Shown here in pieces: positions 37,376 to 47,475 of a stretch of DNA of 64,000 nt; the stretch's first letter is position 1; each line of letters begins with the position of its first letter. The stretch comes from Saliphagus infecundisoli (GTDB lineage Archaea > Halobacteriota > Halobacteria > Halobacteriales > Natrialbaceae): positions 1-64,000 of the forward strand of contig NZ_JAIWHV010000004.1 in NCBI RefSeq assembly GCF_020177375.1, in the 5' to 3' direction. Position numbers and translations under genes: made by a program. The notes beneath the pieces were generated by a model. The model did not search any database, had not been told where the DNA came from, and saw nothing but the letters and a program-made list of their open reading frames with translations.

Positions 37376-40018
37376 CTAAGGGAGGCCTTCGAGGAGGTCC
37401 GCGAGCAACGCCCGTCCGACCGGCTGGTCCCCCGAACCGACCCGGAGCGTACACGCCGTCACCGTTCCGTCGCCGACCTCACGGGTAGAGACCGCCGCCG
37501 CCCGGTTCGAGAGCCAGCCCTCGAGATAGCCGAGGCGAACCTCGTCGCCGTCGACCTCCATCGCCACCGCGTACGGATAGCAGCCCTTGAGCTCCCAGCC
37601 CGGGACCCGGTCGACGTACTCGGGGAGGTCGACGGCGTAGAGAAGCGAGGCCACCAGGTTCCAGCTCTCGGTTTCGGGCAGCTCCCGGTAGGCGAAGAAC
37701 TCGTCGTCGGCCATCGAGCCGTCGGCGTCGGGGACGACGACGACCCGTCCGCCGCTCTCGGCGTACGCCCTGACCGACTCGTCGGGATCGACGACGGCGG
37801 CGGCGTCGGCCGCCTCGAGCGCGTCGGCCGTCTCGAAGCCGAGGGCGGCGACCCGCGAGGCGAGGGCCTCCCCGTCGGCGTAGACCGTGAGATCGTTCCC
37901 GGGCGCCGGCTCGGGGACGACGGTGATCGGCTCGTCGTTGTCCGGCGCCCTCGGATGGGAGACGCGAACCTCGTCACCCAGCGGCGTTTCCGACGACGGA
38001 ACCGGAGCCGAAACCGCACCCTCGATCCGCTCGGTGGCGAACGCCGGGACTTCGACCGGGATCGTTCCCGACTTCTCGAAGACCGACCACTCGACGTCGC
38101 CCTCGATGGGGTCCGCGGAGTCGTTGACGACGACGAGATCCGCCCGTAGCTCCCCGCCGGCCTCGATGGCGTGGGAGGCCGGATCGATCCGGAGCAGTCT
38201 CGGACTATTGATCCGGGCGAACTCCTCGGCGAAGGCCTTCGGTTCGCGGCGGTAGTCCAGGAGCCCGTTGAACTCCCACTCGATGTCCGAGAACTCGGTG
38301 ATGACGTAGCCGTCGACCCCGGAGTGGACCCGCATCCGCTCGATGACGTCCTTGATCGAGCGGTACTCCCGGTACTGCCAGGCCGTCGCGAGATCCGACC
38401 AGTCGTCGAAGACGTCGGGAAGCGGCGACGCCTCGAAGCGGCCACGGTAGCCCGCGGGCCGTTTGAGCCCGTCCAGGAACTCGTGGTCGTACCACGGCGG
38501 CCGTCCTCCATAGAACTCCTCGATCGCGGGCGCGTCGCACATCCCCCAGGTGCCGAACTCGGAGACGATCAGGGGGGCCGCGGCGGGATCGGTCTCGGTC
38601 GCCGCGTAGTTCTCCTCGGGCGAGGTCGCGAGCGCCTCAAGGCGGTCGTCCCACGCGCCCGCTCGATCGGGACTGACGAAGTACTCGTGGTAGTCGTTGA
38701 CGTCGGTCGCGACGTGGGCCCAGCCGGAATTATCGCAGACCAGCCGCGTCGGATCGCACTCGCGGGTCTCCTCGTAGAGGTCCACGAGGTACTCCTGTTT
38801 GTCCTCGTCGTCCCATAGCGAGGTCTCGTCGTCGAGTCCCTGGGGGTTGCCGATCCCCCACTCCTCGTTGTAGAGGCTCCAGACGACGACGCTCGGGTGG
38901 TTGTAGTCTCTGTCCATCATTCCGAACAGTTGATCTCGAACCTCCCGGCGCGAGCGCTCGGTGTGGACCGTCGGGTTCGCGGGCTCCTCCCAGACGAGCA
39001 GTCCCTGGCGGTCTGCGGCCTCCAGAAAGTCGGGGTGGGCCGGCTTGATGTGCTTTCGCAACAGGTTGAAGCCGAGGTCCTTCGCGATCTCGACCTCGCG
39101 GGCGAAGAGGTCGGGCTCGAACGGCCGGTAGAAGGTTTCGGGATAGTAGCCCTGGTCCAGAGCACCCCGGATCGGGTAGGGCTCGCCGTTCAGGTGGACC
39201 TGGCCGTCGTCCACGTCGACGCTTCGCATCCCGAAGTAGTCCTCGTAGCAGTCGACGACCTCTCCCTCGCGCTCGAGGGCGACGCCGACGTCGTACAGTG
39301 CGGGCTCCTCGGGCGACCAGTAGTCGGGGTCTGCAAGCGCGATCGTCGTCGAGCCCTGGCCCCGCTCGATCGGCGCGTCGGCGCTCGCGACGACGTCCCC
39401 CTCCCGGCGGAGTTCGATCGCCGCCGACAGCGCGGTCGTCCCCGTCGTTCCGGACCCGATCACGTCGACGGCGACCGAAACCGAGTCGTCCGCGAGGTCG
39501 GGCGTCGCCCGGAGACCGGCGACCCGCAGTGCCGGGACGACCTCGAGGGAGACCGGCTGCCAGATCCCGCTGACGCGGGTGTACCAGGGTTCGCCCTGTT
39601 TCCCGTGGGGGATCTCGCTCAGGTCATCGGGGTCGACCACCTCGACGACGAGCTCGTTCTCCCCGGCGGTCGCGGCGTCGGTGGCGTCGACGGCGAACGG
39701 GAGGTACCCCCCGCGGTTCGAGCCGACCTCCTTGCCGTTGACCCGGACCGTCGCCTCGTAGTCGACCGCGCCGAACCGGAGGAGCACGCGCTCGCCCGCT
39801 CCGGGGTCGGCCGCGAACGTCCGGCGATACCAGGCCCGCCCGGTGTACTCCCGATAGGCGTCCAGTTCCTGCCAGGCGTGGGGAACCTCGACGGTCGTCG
39901 CGCGGTCGGGCCAGTCGGCCCCCGGCTCCGACCAGCCTGCCGTGCGGCCCTCGTCGTCGGGATCGGTGACGAACTCCCAGCTCCCGGTAAGCGGCGTCTC
40001 CCGCCGGTGGTTGCTCAT
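37376..40018 (-). CDS. GH2 beta-galactosidase-family glycosidase (first copy)
   Basis: 880 residues: a jelly-roll sugar-binding domain (about 10-165), immunoglobulin-like domain, TIM barrel (about 275-590) and C-terminal beta domains. The acid/base is Glu385 in SLYNEEWG and the nucleophile Glu487 in VSEFGTW. Family members cleave beta-galactosides, beta-mannosides, beta-glucuronides or alpha-L-arabinopyranosides. No signal peptide is present, so the enzyme is cytoplasmic. It is last in the co-directional run that begins with the sugar-binding protein. An ATG at 40048 would add ten residues. Confidence 0.87.
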   Translation of the reverse strand: MSNHRRETPLTGSWEFVTDPDDEGRTAGWSEPGADWPDRATTVEVPHAWQELDAYREYTGRAWYRRTFAADPGAGERVLLRFGAVDYEATVRVNGKEVGSNRGGYLPFAVDATDAATAGENELVVEVVDPDDLSEIPHGKQGEPWYTRVSGIWQPVSLEVVPALRVAGLRATPDLADDSVSVAVDVIGSGTTGTTALSAAIELRREGDVVASADAPIERGQGSTTIALADPDYWSPEEPALYDVGVALEREGEVVDCYEDYFGMRSVDVDDGQVHLNGEPYPIRGALDQGYYPETFYRPFEPDLFAREVEIAKDLGFNLLRKHIKPAHPDFLEAADRQGLLVWEEPANPTVHTERSRREVRDQLFGMMDRDYNHPSVVVWSLYNEEWGIGNPQGLDDETSLWDDEDKQEYLVDLYEETRECDPTRLVCDNSGWAHVATDVNDYHEYFVSPDRAGAWDDRLEALATSPEENYAATETDPAAAPLIVSEFGTWGMCDAPAIEEFYGGRPPWYDHEFLDGLKRPAGYRGRFEASPLPDVFDDWSDLATAWQYREYRSIKDVIERMRVHSGVDGYVITEFSDIEWEFNGLLDYRREPKAFAEEFARINSPRLLRIDPASHAIEAGGELRADLVVVNDSADPIEGDVEWSVFEKSGTIPVEVPAFATERIEGAVSAPVPSSETPLGDEVRVSHPRAPDNDEPITVVPEPAPGNDLTVYADGEALASRVAALGFETADALEAADAAAVVDPDESVRAYAESGGRVVVVPDADGSMADDEFFAYRELPETESWNLVASLLYAVDLPEYVDRVPGWELKGCYPYAVAMEVDGDEVRLGYLEGWLSNRAAAVSTREVGDGTVTACTLRVGSGDQPVGRALLADLLEGLP

Positions 40019-40060
40019 GAACGACCGTCGGTTGTACGGGGTCCCCAAAGAAGGTCCCGA

Positions 40061-42727
40061 TCAGTCAGCCCCGGCGAGGTGGGAAATCAGTCCGAGGGTA
40101 AGCGCCGTCACGACCGGGTGGGTGCCGACCTCGCCGCGGAACGTACAGGCGATGAGCCGGCCGTCGCCGACCGGCCGTTCGACCAGCGACCCGCCCCAGT
40201 CGGCCAGCCACCCCCGGACGTGGCCCGCGTGGACAACGTCCTCGTCGGGGTCCGGCTCCGAGACGACCGCGTAGGGGTACGCGTCCTCGAACTCCCAGCC
40301 CAGACGGGCCTCCGGAGAGAGCCCGTCGAGCAGCGGCGAGTCCTGGTAGAAAAAGGAGGCCGTGCTGGCCCGGCCATCCGTCCGGGCCAGCTCCCGGAAC
40401 TCGAAGCAGTCGCTGTCGGCCATTCCACCGTCGTCCTGGGGGATTTGGATGGCGGCCCCGCCGCGTTCGACGAACTCCCTCACCTCGCCGGCGTCGCTCG
40501 TGAACGCGACGTCGGCCCCCTCGAGCCGGTGGGTGACCGAAACCCCTGCCCGCGAGAGCGCGGCCGCGAGCCCCCCCTCGGCGTAGACGACAGGCTCCCG
40601 GGGGACCGGAAGCGACGAGGGGACGACCGTGATCGGCTCCTCGCAGGCGAGGTCCCCGCCCGCTCCGTCCTCGACGACGACCGGCTCGGTCCGGGGCTCC
40701 TCGAGAGCGGGAACCGGGAGGGCGATCGGATCGCTCTCGGCGACCGAGTGGGCGGGTGCCGTCAGCCGACAGGTTCCTTCGGCTTCGCCGAACCGCCACT
40801 CGAACTCGCGGGCGACCTCGCTGTCCGTGTCGTTGACGAGCGCGAGCTCGAGTCGGCGGCTCCTCCCGCCCCAGGCGACGTGGGAGTCGACGGTCGCCAC
40901 GAGGGCGACCTCGCGGTTGATCGCGGCGAGGCGGTCGGTGAACCCCTTTGGCTCCCGGCGGTAGTCGAGGAGCCCGTTTGCCTCCCACTCGACGTCGGTA
41001 AGCTGGGTCAGGACGTACCCCGAGACGTCCTCGCGCTGGCGGAACTCGCCGATGGCGTGTGAAAGCGAGTCGAGCGCACGGCGCTCCCAGGCCTTCCGCA
41101 GCGCGTCGAGCGAGCCGAAGACGCTTTCGAGGCCGGTCCGCTCGAAGCAGGCCTCGACGTCGCTGGGTCGTTTCCTCGCTTCGGCGGGGAACTCACCGGC
41201 GAACCAGGGCGGCTCCCGGCCGTAGTGCTCTGCGAGCGCCTCGACGTCGGGCAGGGCCCAGCACCCGAACTCCGAGATCACGACCGGGGCGTCGGGCTCG
41301 GCCCACCGGCGGGTCGCGTAGTTGTCCCCGCGGTGGTGGAGCAGATGTTCTAAGGCCCCGCTCCACTCGGTCGCCCGGTCGGGGCTCGCGACGTAGCGAT
41401 GGTAGTCGTTGAGGTCGGTGTCGACGTGGGCCCATCCGGAGTTATCGCAGACCAGCCGCGTCGGGTCACGCTCCCGGACGGCCTCGACGGTCGAGGCGAG
41501 GGCCGCCTGCTTTGCCTCGTCGGTCCAGAGAGGCTCCTCGGCGGGGTCGTGGCCGATCCCTCGCTCCTCGTCGTAGACTCCCCAGAGCACGACGCTGGGG
41601 CGGTTGTAGTCCCGGCCGATCAGCCCGAACAGCTCTTCTTCCGTGGCCTCCCGCGACCGGTCGGTGTACCGCGTCGGGCCCGCGGGTTCGGCCCAGACGA
41701 GCAGCCCCTGACGGTCTGCGGCCTCCAGAAAATCGGGACGGCCCGGCTTTCCCTGTGTCCGGACGAGATTGAAGCCGAGGTCCCGGATCCGCTCGACCTC
41801 GCGCTCTGCACTCCACCCCGCCGGCGGCCGGTAGAGCGTCTCCGGGTAGTAGCCCCGGTCGACGACCCCTCGAAGCCGGATCGGCTCGCCGTTGAGGAGG
41901 AGTACGCCCGCACCGTCGCGCTCGAGCGCCCGCATCCCGAACGTGTCGGCGTAGCGGTCGACGACCGCTCTCCCGGCCCGCAGCGTGACCTCGAGGTCGT
42001 AGAGCGCGGGCGCGTCGGGCGACCAGTAGTCGGGGTCGTCGAACTCGAGCGTCACGCTCCCCTCCGCGCCGGCGCTCGCCAGGGCCGCGACCGATCCCCC
42101 CCGGGTCGCCCGGACGATCGCCCGAAGGTCCTCCCCGTCGCGTCCTCCGGGATCGATGTCGAGGGAGACGGTCGCCGTGTCGCTCTCGAGGTCGGGCGTG
42201 ACCCGGGCGTCGACGACGTGGCTCTCGGGACGGAGCGAGAGCGAGACCGACTGCCAGATCCCGCTGACGCGGGTGTACCACGGCTCGCCCTGGTTCCCGT
42301 GGGGGATCTCGCGTAGGTCCTCGGGGTCGTGGACGGCGACGGTGACGGTGTTCTCGCCGGCTCCAAGCACCTCGGTCACCTCGAACTCGAAGGGGAGGTA
42401 GCCGCCGCGGTGGTCGCCGACCCGCTCGCCGTCGACCCAGACCGTCGCCCAGTAGTCGACCGCGCCGAACTCGAGGAACGCCCGACGGGAGTCGAGGGCG
42501 CCCTCCTCGAGGTCGAACGAACGGTGGTACCACGCGGTCCCCGCGTACCCCCGCAGGTCGTCTGTCTCCTGCCAGACGTGGGGAACGTCCACGGGATTGG
42601 CCTCGGTCACCCAGATCGCGGGCTCGGTTCCCCATCCCGCGGACATCCCGACTGCGTCGGGGTCGACGTCGAACAGCCACTCCCCGTCGAGCGATCGCGA
42701 CCGTCGGGGATCACCGTCCTCTCGCAT
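40061..42727 (-). CDS. GH2 glycosidase (second copy, variant acid/base motif)
   Basis: 888 residues with the same domain order as the following gene and clear similarity along the whole length (for example PHGNQGEPWYTRVSGIW and LEAADRQGLLVW), so the pair is a tandem duplication. The nucleophile is Glu486 (ISEFGCW). At the acid/base site the usual Asn-Glu is Asp386-Glu387 (GVYDEERG). The Asn normally contacts the sugar O2, so specificity may differ from the sister enzyme. Confidence 0.85.
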   Translation of the reverse strand: MREDGDPRRSRSLDGEWLFDVDPDAVGMSAGWGTEPAIWVTEANPVDVPHVWQETDDLRGYAGTAWYHRSFDLEEGALDSRRAFLEFGAVDYWATVWVDGERVGDHRGGYLPFEFEVTEVLGAGENTVTVAVHDPEDLREIPHGNQGEPWYTRVSGIWQSVSLSLRPESHVVDARVTPDLESDTATVSLDIDPGGRDGEDLRAIVRATRGGSVAALASAGAEGSVTLEFDDPDYWSPDAPALYDLEVTLRAGRAVVDRYADTFGMRALERDGAGVLLLNGEPIRLRGVVDRGYYPETLYRPPAGWSAEREVERIRDLGFNLVRTQGKPGRPDFLEAADRQGLLVWAEPAGPTRYTDRSREATEEELFGLIGRDYNRPSVVLWGVYDEERGIGHDPAEEPLWTDEAKQAALASTVEAVRERDPTRLVCDNSGWAHVDTDLNDYHRYVASPDRATEWSGALEHLLHHRGDNYATRRWAEPDAPVVISEFGCWALPDVEALAEHYGREPPWFAGEFPAEARKRPSDVEACFERTGLESVFGSLDALRKAWERRALDSLSHAIGEFRQREDVSGYVLTQLTDVEWEANGLLDYRREPKGFTDRLAAINREVALVATVDSHVAWGGRSRRLELALVNDTDSEVAREFEWRFGEAEGTCRLTAPAHSVAESDPIALPVPALEEPRTEPVVVEDGAGGDLACEEPITVVPSSLPVPREPVVYAEGGLAAALSRAGVSVTHRLEGADVAFTSDAGEVREFVERGGAAIQIPQDDGGMADSDCFEFRELARTDGRASTASFFYQDSPLLDGLSPEARLGWEFEDAYPYAVVSEPDPDEDVVHAGHVRGWLADWGGSLVERPVGDGRLIACTFRGEVGTHPVVTALTLGLISHLAGAD

Positions 42728-42759
42728 ACGACATCCTCCGGCCCGGGACGGTTAAGTGT

Positions 42760-44680
42760 TCACTCCCCGGTGCGCGGACTCGTCGTCCGGAGCCAGACGG
42801 CCATCTCGCCGGGTTCGCGCTCGTCCCACGCGTAGTAGGGGACCGCGGTGATCGGCTTCCGGACCCGCTCGGTCGGCGCCTCGCGGTAGAGTTCGCCCTC
42901 CCATCCCCCCATCTCCGGCACGCTCGCGTCGGCCTCGACGGCCACGACGCCGCCGAGGAGGTCGGGCCGGTAGTCGGGGTCGAACGTCGTCTCTCCGTCG
43001 AGGACGTACTGCGAGAGCGGCCGGTCGTGGTCCGCGCCCTCGAGACAGTAGACCAGCGGCCCGCGGGCGAGCGCGACCCGGCCGGCGTCCGCTTCGACCG
43101 CGGGGTGGGCCTCAAGCCGGCGAACGGGCTGATCGAAGACGATTTCGACGGTCTCTCCGGACCACTCCCGGTCGATCTCGGCGTAGCCCGTCCCCTCGAC
43201 TCCCACGGGCTCGCCGTCGACCGCGACCTCGACCTCCCGACACCAGCCGGGGACCCGGACGGCGAGGGTGAAGGCGGTCGGTTCGGCCGTCTCCACCGCC
43301 AGGGTCACCTCGTCCTCCCAGGGGTAGTTCGTTCGCTGAGTCACGGTCACGTCGCGTCCCCCGATGTCGGTCTCGAGTTCGCTGCCGACGAACTGGTTGA
43401 CGTACACCGTCCGGTCGGCGGTCGCGTAGAGGTAGTCCTCGAGGGAGCCAAACAGCCGCGCGAGGTTCGGCGGACAGCAGGCACACTCGAACCACCCCTC
43501 GCGGTGGTGGTCACCCGCGCTCTCGAGGCGGTTGTCGTAGAAGAACTCGGTGCCGTCGAGCGAGATCCCCGCGAGGACGGCGTTGTACAGCGTCCGCTCG
43601 ATCAGATCCTGATACTTCGCCTCGCCCGTCAGTTCGAACAGTCGGTGGTTCCAGAAGACGCTCCCGATCGCCGCACAGGTCTCGGCGTAGGCCGTGTCGT
43701 TCGGCAGGTCGTAGTCGTCGGTAAAGCGCTCACCCTCCCGGCTGGAGCCGATCCCGCCCGTGACGTAGGTGCGTTTGTGGGCCATGTTCTCCCAGAGTGC
43801 CTCGAGATGGGCGAGATACTCCTCGTTCCCGGTTTCTGCGACCACGTCGGCGACCTCCGTGAGGAAGTACGTCGCGCGGACCGCGTGGCCCTCGACGGCC
43901 ACCTGGTCTAGGAACGGGGCGTGGGCCTGGGCGTAGCTGCCGTCGTAGGCGCCGTCCTCGTAGAACACGTCCCGCGCGTCGGTCGCGATCCCCGCCTCGT
44001 AGCCCGCGATCTCCTCGATGGTCTCGAACTCCTCCTCGAACCGCCCGCGGCCTCGTTGCTCGACGAAGTACTCAGAGAGGTCGACGTACCGCTGCTCGCC
44101 CGTGACCCGGGCAAGGGAGACGAGCGCGAGTTCGATTCCCTCGTGGCCAGGCGGCCCCTCGACCTCGTCGCCGAACGTCGAATCGACGTGGTCGGCGAGC
44201 CGTATCGCGACCGCCAGGAACTCCCGGGAGCCCGTCGCGCGGTGGTGGGCGACCGCAGCCTCGATCAGGTGGCCCGCACAGTAGAGCTCGTGCATCGTGT
44301 TGAGGTTGGTCCACCGCTTGTCAGGGACTTCCAGGGCGAAGTAGGTGTTCAGGTAGCCGTCGTCGTCCTGGGCGTCGGCGACCAGCCCGACACAGTCCTC
44401 GACCCGTCGCGCTAGGTCGGGGTCGTCCTCGCTCGCCAGGACGTAGCTCGCGGCTTCGATCCACTTGTAGAGGTCCGAGTCGGCGAACCACATCCCTCGA
44501 ACCCGCCCGCTTCGCCGGCGGCCGCCCGCCGGAAGTTCTCGAGACAACCCGTCTCTACGAGCTGGTCGTACTGGTACTGATGGTCCGCTCGCGATTGGTC
44601 TCGAGACGGGGGGTCCAGAACGGATCGTCGATCGTCACGGCCGGGAGCGCCGGCACCGTCGGTCCGGAAGCGTCTGCCAT
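42760..44680 (-). pseudogene. GH127 beta-L-arabinofuranosidase, N-terminally frameshifted
   Basis: The barrel is clear: WFADSDLYKWIEAASY, NTMHELYCAGHL and the catalytic Cys region CACCPPN, all typical of GH127 (former DUF1680) enzymes that remove beta-L-arabinofuranose. The natural start is at ATG 44680 (ALPAVTIDDPFWTPRLETNRERTI). The frame shifts at about 44578 and again just before 44493; each shift is consistent with loss of one G. Translation from 44547 alone would yield a 595-residue protein without the proper N-terminus. It is either a recent pseudogene or carries two sequence errors. Confidence 0.8.
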
Positions 44681-44745
44681 CGTCGGAGAAACCGTCCGCG
44701 GGCCTAAAGCTCTTCGCGACGAACGCCCGGTTCAGGTGGGGCGGA

Positions 44746-45888
44746 TCAGGTGGCTTCCTCGGTCCGTGGGGCAGCCTCGCGTTCGCGTTCGCGCTCGACC
44801 AGCAGGTTCTCGCCGGTCCGGCGGTCGAAGAGGTGGATGTCGTCGGGGGCGAACGTGATCTCGACCCGGTCGCCGACCGACGGCTTGATCGCGCCGCTCA
44901 CCCTGACACAACACTCCTGACCCTCGATGTCGAGGTAGACGAAGTTGTCGCTGCCCGCGACCTCGACGACGTCGACGGTCGCGGCGATCGCGTTCTCGCC
45001 GCCCCCGAGGGTGATGTCCTCGGGACGGATCCCGAGTTCGAGGTCGTCGGCCCCGCGAGCCGTCTCCGCGATCGAGGCCGGGAGCCCGTAAGTGAAGCCG
45101 TCGCCGACGAGCCGGGAGCCCTCGAGACTGACGTCGAAGAAGTTCATCGAGGGGCTCCCGATGAAGTCGGCGACGAACCGGTTTGCCGGGTTGTCGTAGA
45201 TCTCCTCGGGGGTCGCGAACTGCTGGAGTTCGCCCGCGTTCAGCACGACGATCCGGTCGCTCATCGTCAGCGCCTCGTGTTGGTCGTGGGTGACGTAGAT
45301 CGTCGTCGTCCCCAACTCCTCCTGGAGCCGTTGGAGCTCCGTGCGCATGTGGACCTTGAGCTTCGCGTCGAGGTTCGAGAGGGGTTCGTCCATCAGGAAG
45401 ATCTTCGGGTCCCGGACGATCGCCCGCCCGGTCGCGACGCGCTGTTGTTGGCCCCCCGAGAGCTCGCTCGGCTTGCTGTCTAACTGGTCGCCGATCCCCA
45501 TCATCTCAGCGGTCTCCTCGACGCTCCGGTCGATCTCGTCGTCGGACATGTCGGTCGTCAGCTTCAGGCCGTAGGACATGTTCTTCCGGACGCTCATGTG
45601 GGGGTAGAGCGCGTAGTTCTGGAACACCATCGCGATCCCCCGGTCCTGGGGTTCGACCCCCTTGATGCTCCGATCGCCGATCCGGATGTCGCCGCCGGTG
45701 ATCGACTCGAGGCCGGCGACCATCCGCAACAGCGTCGACTTCCCCGATCCCGAGGGGCCGACGATGGTGATTAACTCGCCGTCCTCGATGTAGGCGTCGA
45801 AGCCGTCGATCGCGACGAAGTCGTCGCTGTAGACCTTCCGGACGTTCTCGAACGTTACGGACGCCGTCTCGTTGGTACTGTTGCTCAT
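44746..45888 (-). CDS. Sugar ABC transporter ATPase (MalK/UgpC type)
   Basis: 380 residues. Walker A is GPSGSGKST, the signature is LSGGQQQR, Walker B is IFLMDEP and the H-loop is THDQHEA. The C-terminal 140 residues are TOBE-type regulatory beta domains (LELGIRPEDI). It energises the two permeases encoded just upstream. The ATG at 45888 gives a family-length protein; an upstream extension is not conserved-looking. Confidence 0.9.
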   Translation of the reverse strand: MSNSTNETASVTFENVRKVYSDDFVAIDGFDAYIEDGELITIVGPSGSGKSTLLRMVAGLESITGGDIRIGDRSIKGVEPQDRGIAMVFQNYALYPHMSVRKNMSYGLKLTTDMSDDEIDRSVEETAEMMGIGDQLDSKPSELSGGQQQRVATGRAIVRDPKIFLMDEPLSNLDAKLKVHMRTELQRLQEELGTTTIYVTHDQHEALTMSDRIVVLNAGELQQFATPEEIYDNPANRFVADFIGSPSMNFFDVSLEGSRLVGDGFTYGLPASIAETARGADDLELGIRPEDITLGGGENAIAATVDVVEVAGSDNFVYLDIEGQECCVRVSGAIKPSVGDRVEITFAPDDIHLFDRRTGENLLVEREREREAAPRTEEAT

Positions 45889-45976
45889 TGTCGTGTCTCC
45901 GTCTGATTCCGCCTGCACTGGCGCTGGTTCGCCCGCGTTCGGGGAGTCCATGCGTGGCCGCTCGTCCGATCGCCGG

Positions 45977-46609
45977 TCACTGTCGGACACCTCCCTCGAG
46001 GGAGTCGGTCCCGGAGACCGTCGCGACGAACTCGACGTGGAGCGCGCCGGCAACGCCCGCGAACAGCAGGGCCACGGCGACCATCAGGACCGACGTGAAC
46101 GCGAACAGCGCGACGGTTACGGTGCCGAGTGCGGCCGCGCCGACCGCGTGCCGGGCCGTCCAGAGGTAGCCCTCCCGGACGGCGACGGTCGGCGACTTTC
46201 CTTCGGCCAGTCCGAGCAGCGTCGGGATCGAGACGAGCCAGGCGTAGAGCCCGACGTAGCCACAGCCGAGCGCGAGCAGGCCCGCCGCGACCGTCCCGCT
46301 CGCGAGGTAGGCGAGCGCGTAGTTCGCCGCGAGCGCGACCAACACGACCGGGACGAGTCCCAGCAGCGTCGCGTGGACGAACTGGCTCCGGACGGTCGCG
46401 AGGACCGTCGACCGGTCGACGCGGCCGTTCTCGCGAAGCGATAGGACGGCGCGGTAGGCGCCGACCGTCGCCGGGCCGATCGTGACGACCGGGAGGACCG
46501 CGAGGAACCAGCCGACGCTGATCGCGACCACCGCGGGGAGGTTCTCCCAGGTCAGGCGGGTCGTCCGCCGGAGGGAGGCGTACATCGGGTCGAGTTCCGC
46601 CCCCGTCAT
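45977..46609 (-). CDS. YesL-like (DUF624) membrane protein
   Basis: 210 residues with about five to six transmembrane helices, among them AVVAISVGWFLAVLPVVTIG and ALFAFTSVLMVAVALLFAG. YesL-type proteins are found within bacterial carbohydrate ABC operons, often for pectin or oligosaccharides, with unknown function. The start overlaps the stop of the preceding permease by four bases, so it belongs to the same operon. Confidence 0.7.
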   Translation of the reverse strand: MTGAELDPMYASLRRTTRLTWENLPAVVAISVGWFLAVLPVVTIGPATVGAYRAVLSLRENGRVDRSTVLATVRSQFVHATLLGLVPVVLVALAANYALAYLASGTVAAGLLALGCGYVGLYAWLVSIPTLLGLAEGKSPTVAVREGYLWTARHAVGAAALGTVTVALFAFTSVLMVAVALLFAGVAGALHVEFVATVSGTDSLEGGVRQ

Positions 46610-47475
46610 TTGGTCGTCCCCTGCATTTCGACCGCCTGGACGAGCTGTTTTTGCATCACCAGAAAGACCAGGAGCAACGGTACCGACGCGATGACCGCCG
46701 AGGTCATGATGACGCCGGGCTCGGTGACCCCGAGGTTGTCCTGGAGGGTCACCAGCCCGATCGGGAGCGTGTACATCGTCTCGCGCTGGAAGATCAGCAG
46801 CGGCCAGACGAAGGAGTTCCACGTCCAGATGAAGATGAACAGCCCGAGTGCCGCAAGCGGCGAACGCATCAGCGGCAGGACGATGTGGCTGAACACCCGC
46901 AGACGCGAGAACCCGTCGAGGCGTGCTGCCTCCTCGAGTTCCTCGGGGATGTCCTTGAAGAACTGGACGAGCATGAAGACCCCCAGCGGGTTGGCGGCGC
47001 TGGGAAGCACCACGCCCCACACCGAGTTGACCAGCCCGAGTTCGCTCGCGATGATGTAGACCGGGACGAGGTTGATGATCCCCGGCACCATGAAGCTGGC
47101 CACGATGACCCCGAAGATGACCCGGCGGCCGGGCCACTCGAGGCGGGTCAGCGAGTAGGCGATCATCGCGTCGACGACGATGACGAACAGCGTCGTGATC
47201 CCCGCCAGGATGAGCGTGTTGACCGTCCACATCCCGATCAGGGAGTTGTCGATCAGGTACTGGTACCAGTAGGTCGTCACCTCCCAGGGGATCAGGTAGG
47301 GCGTTTCCGAGTAGACCAGCTCGCGAGTCATAAAGGACGTCGCGAACATGTACCAGTAGGGGATCAAGAACAGCGCGGCCGTTCCGTATAGACCGACGTA
47401 CAGCGCGATCGTCCGCAGCCGGGTGTTCGTAAGCGAGACGCCGTCGAGCAGGCCGCCGCGTGTATCGGTACTCAT
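46606..47475 (-). CDS. Sugar ABC transporter permease (MalG type)
   Basis: 289 residues with six transmembrane helices. The cytoplasmic EAA loop that docks on the ATPase is EAARLDGFSRLRVFSHIVLP. It begins four bases before the end of the preceding permease gene. Confidence 0.9.
   Translation of the reverse strand: MSTDTRGGLLDGVSLTNTRLRTIALYVGLYGTAALFLIPYWYMFATSFMTRELVYSETPYLIPWEVTTYWYQYLIDNSLIGMWTVNTLILAGITTLFVIVVDAMIAYSLTRLEWPGRRVIFGVIVASFMVPGIINLVPVYIIASELGLVNSVWGVVLPSAANPLGVFMLVQFFKDIPEELEEAARLDGFSRLRVFSHIVLPLMRSPLAALGLFIFIWTWNSFVWPLLIFQRETMYTLPIGLVTLQDNLGVTEPGVIMTSAVIASVPLLLVFLVMQKQLVQAVEMQGTTK

Noticed and set aside
38897-41062. 721-codon forward open frame across the two GH2 genes
   Set aside because: It is antisense to clear GH2 coding sequence and has no domain or haloarchaeal acidic composition of its own.
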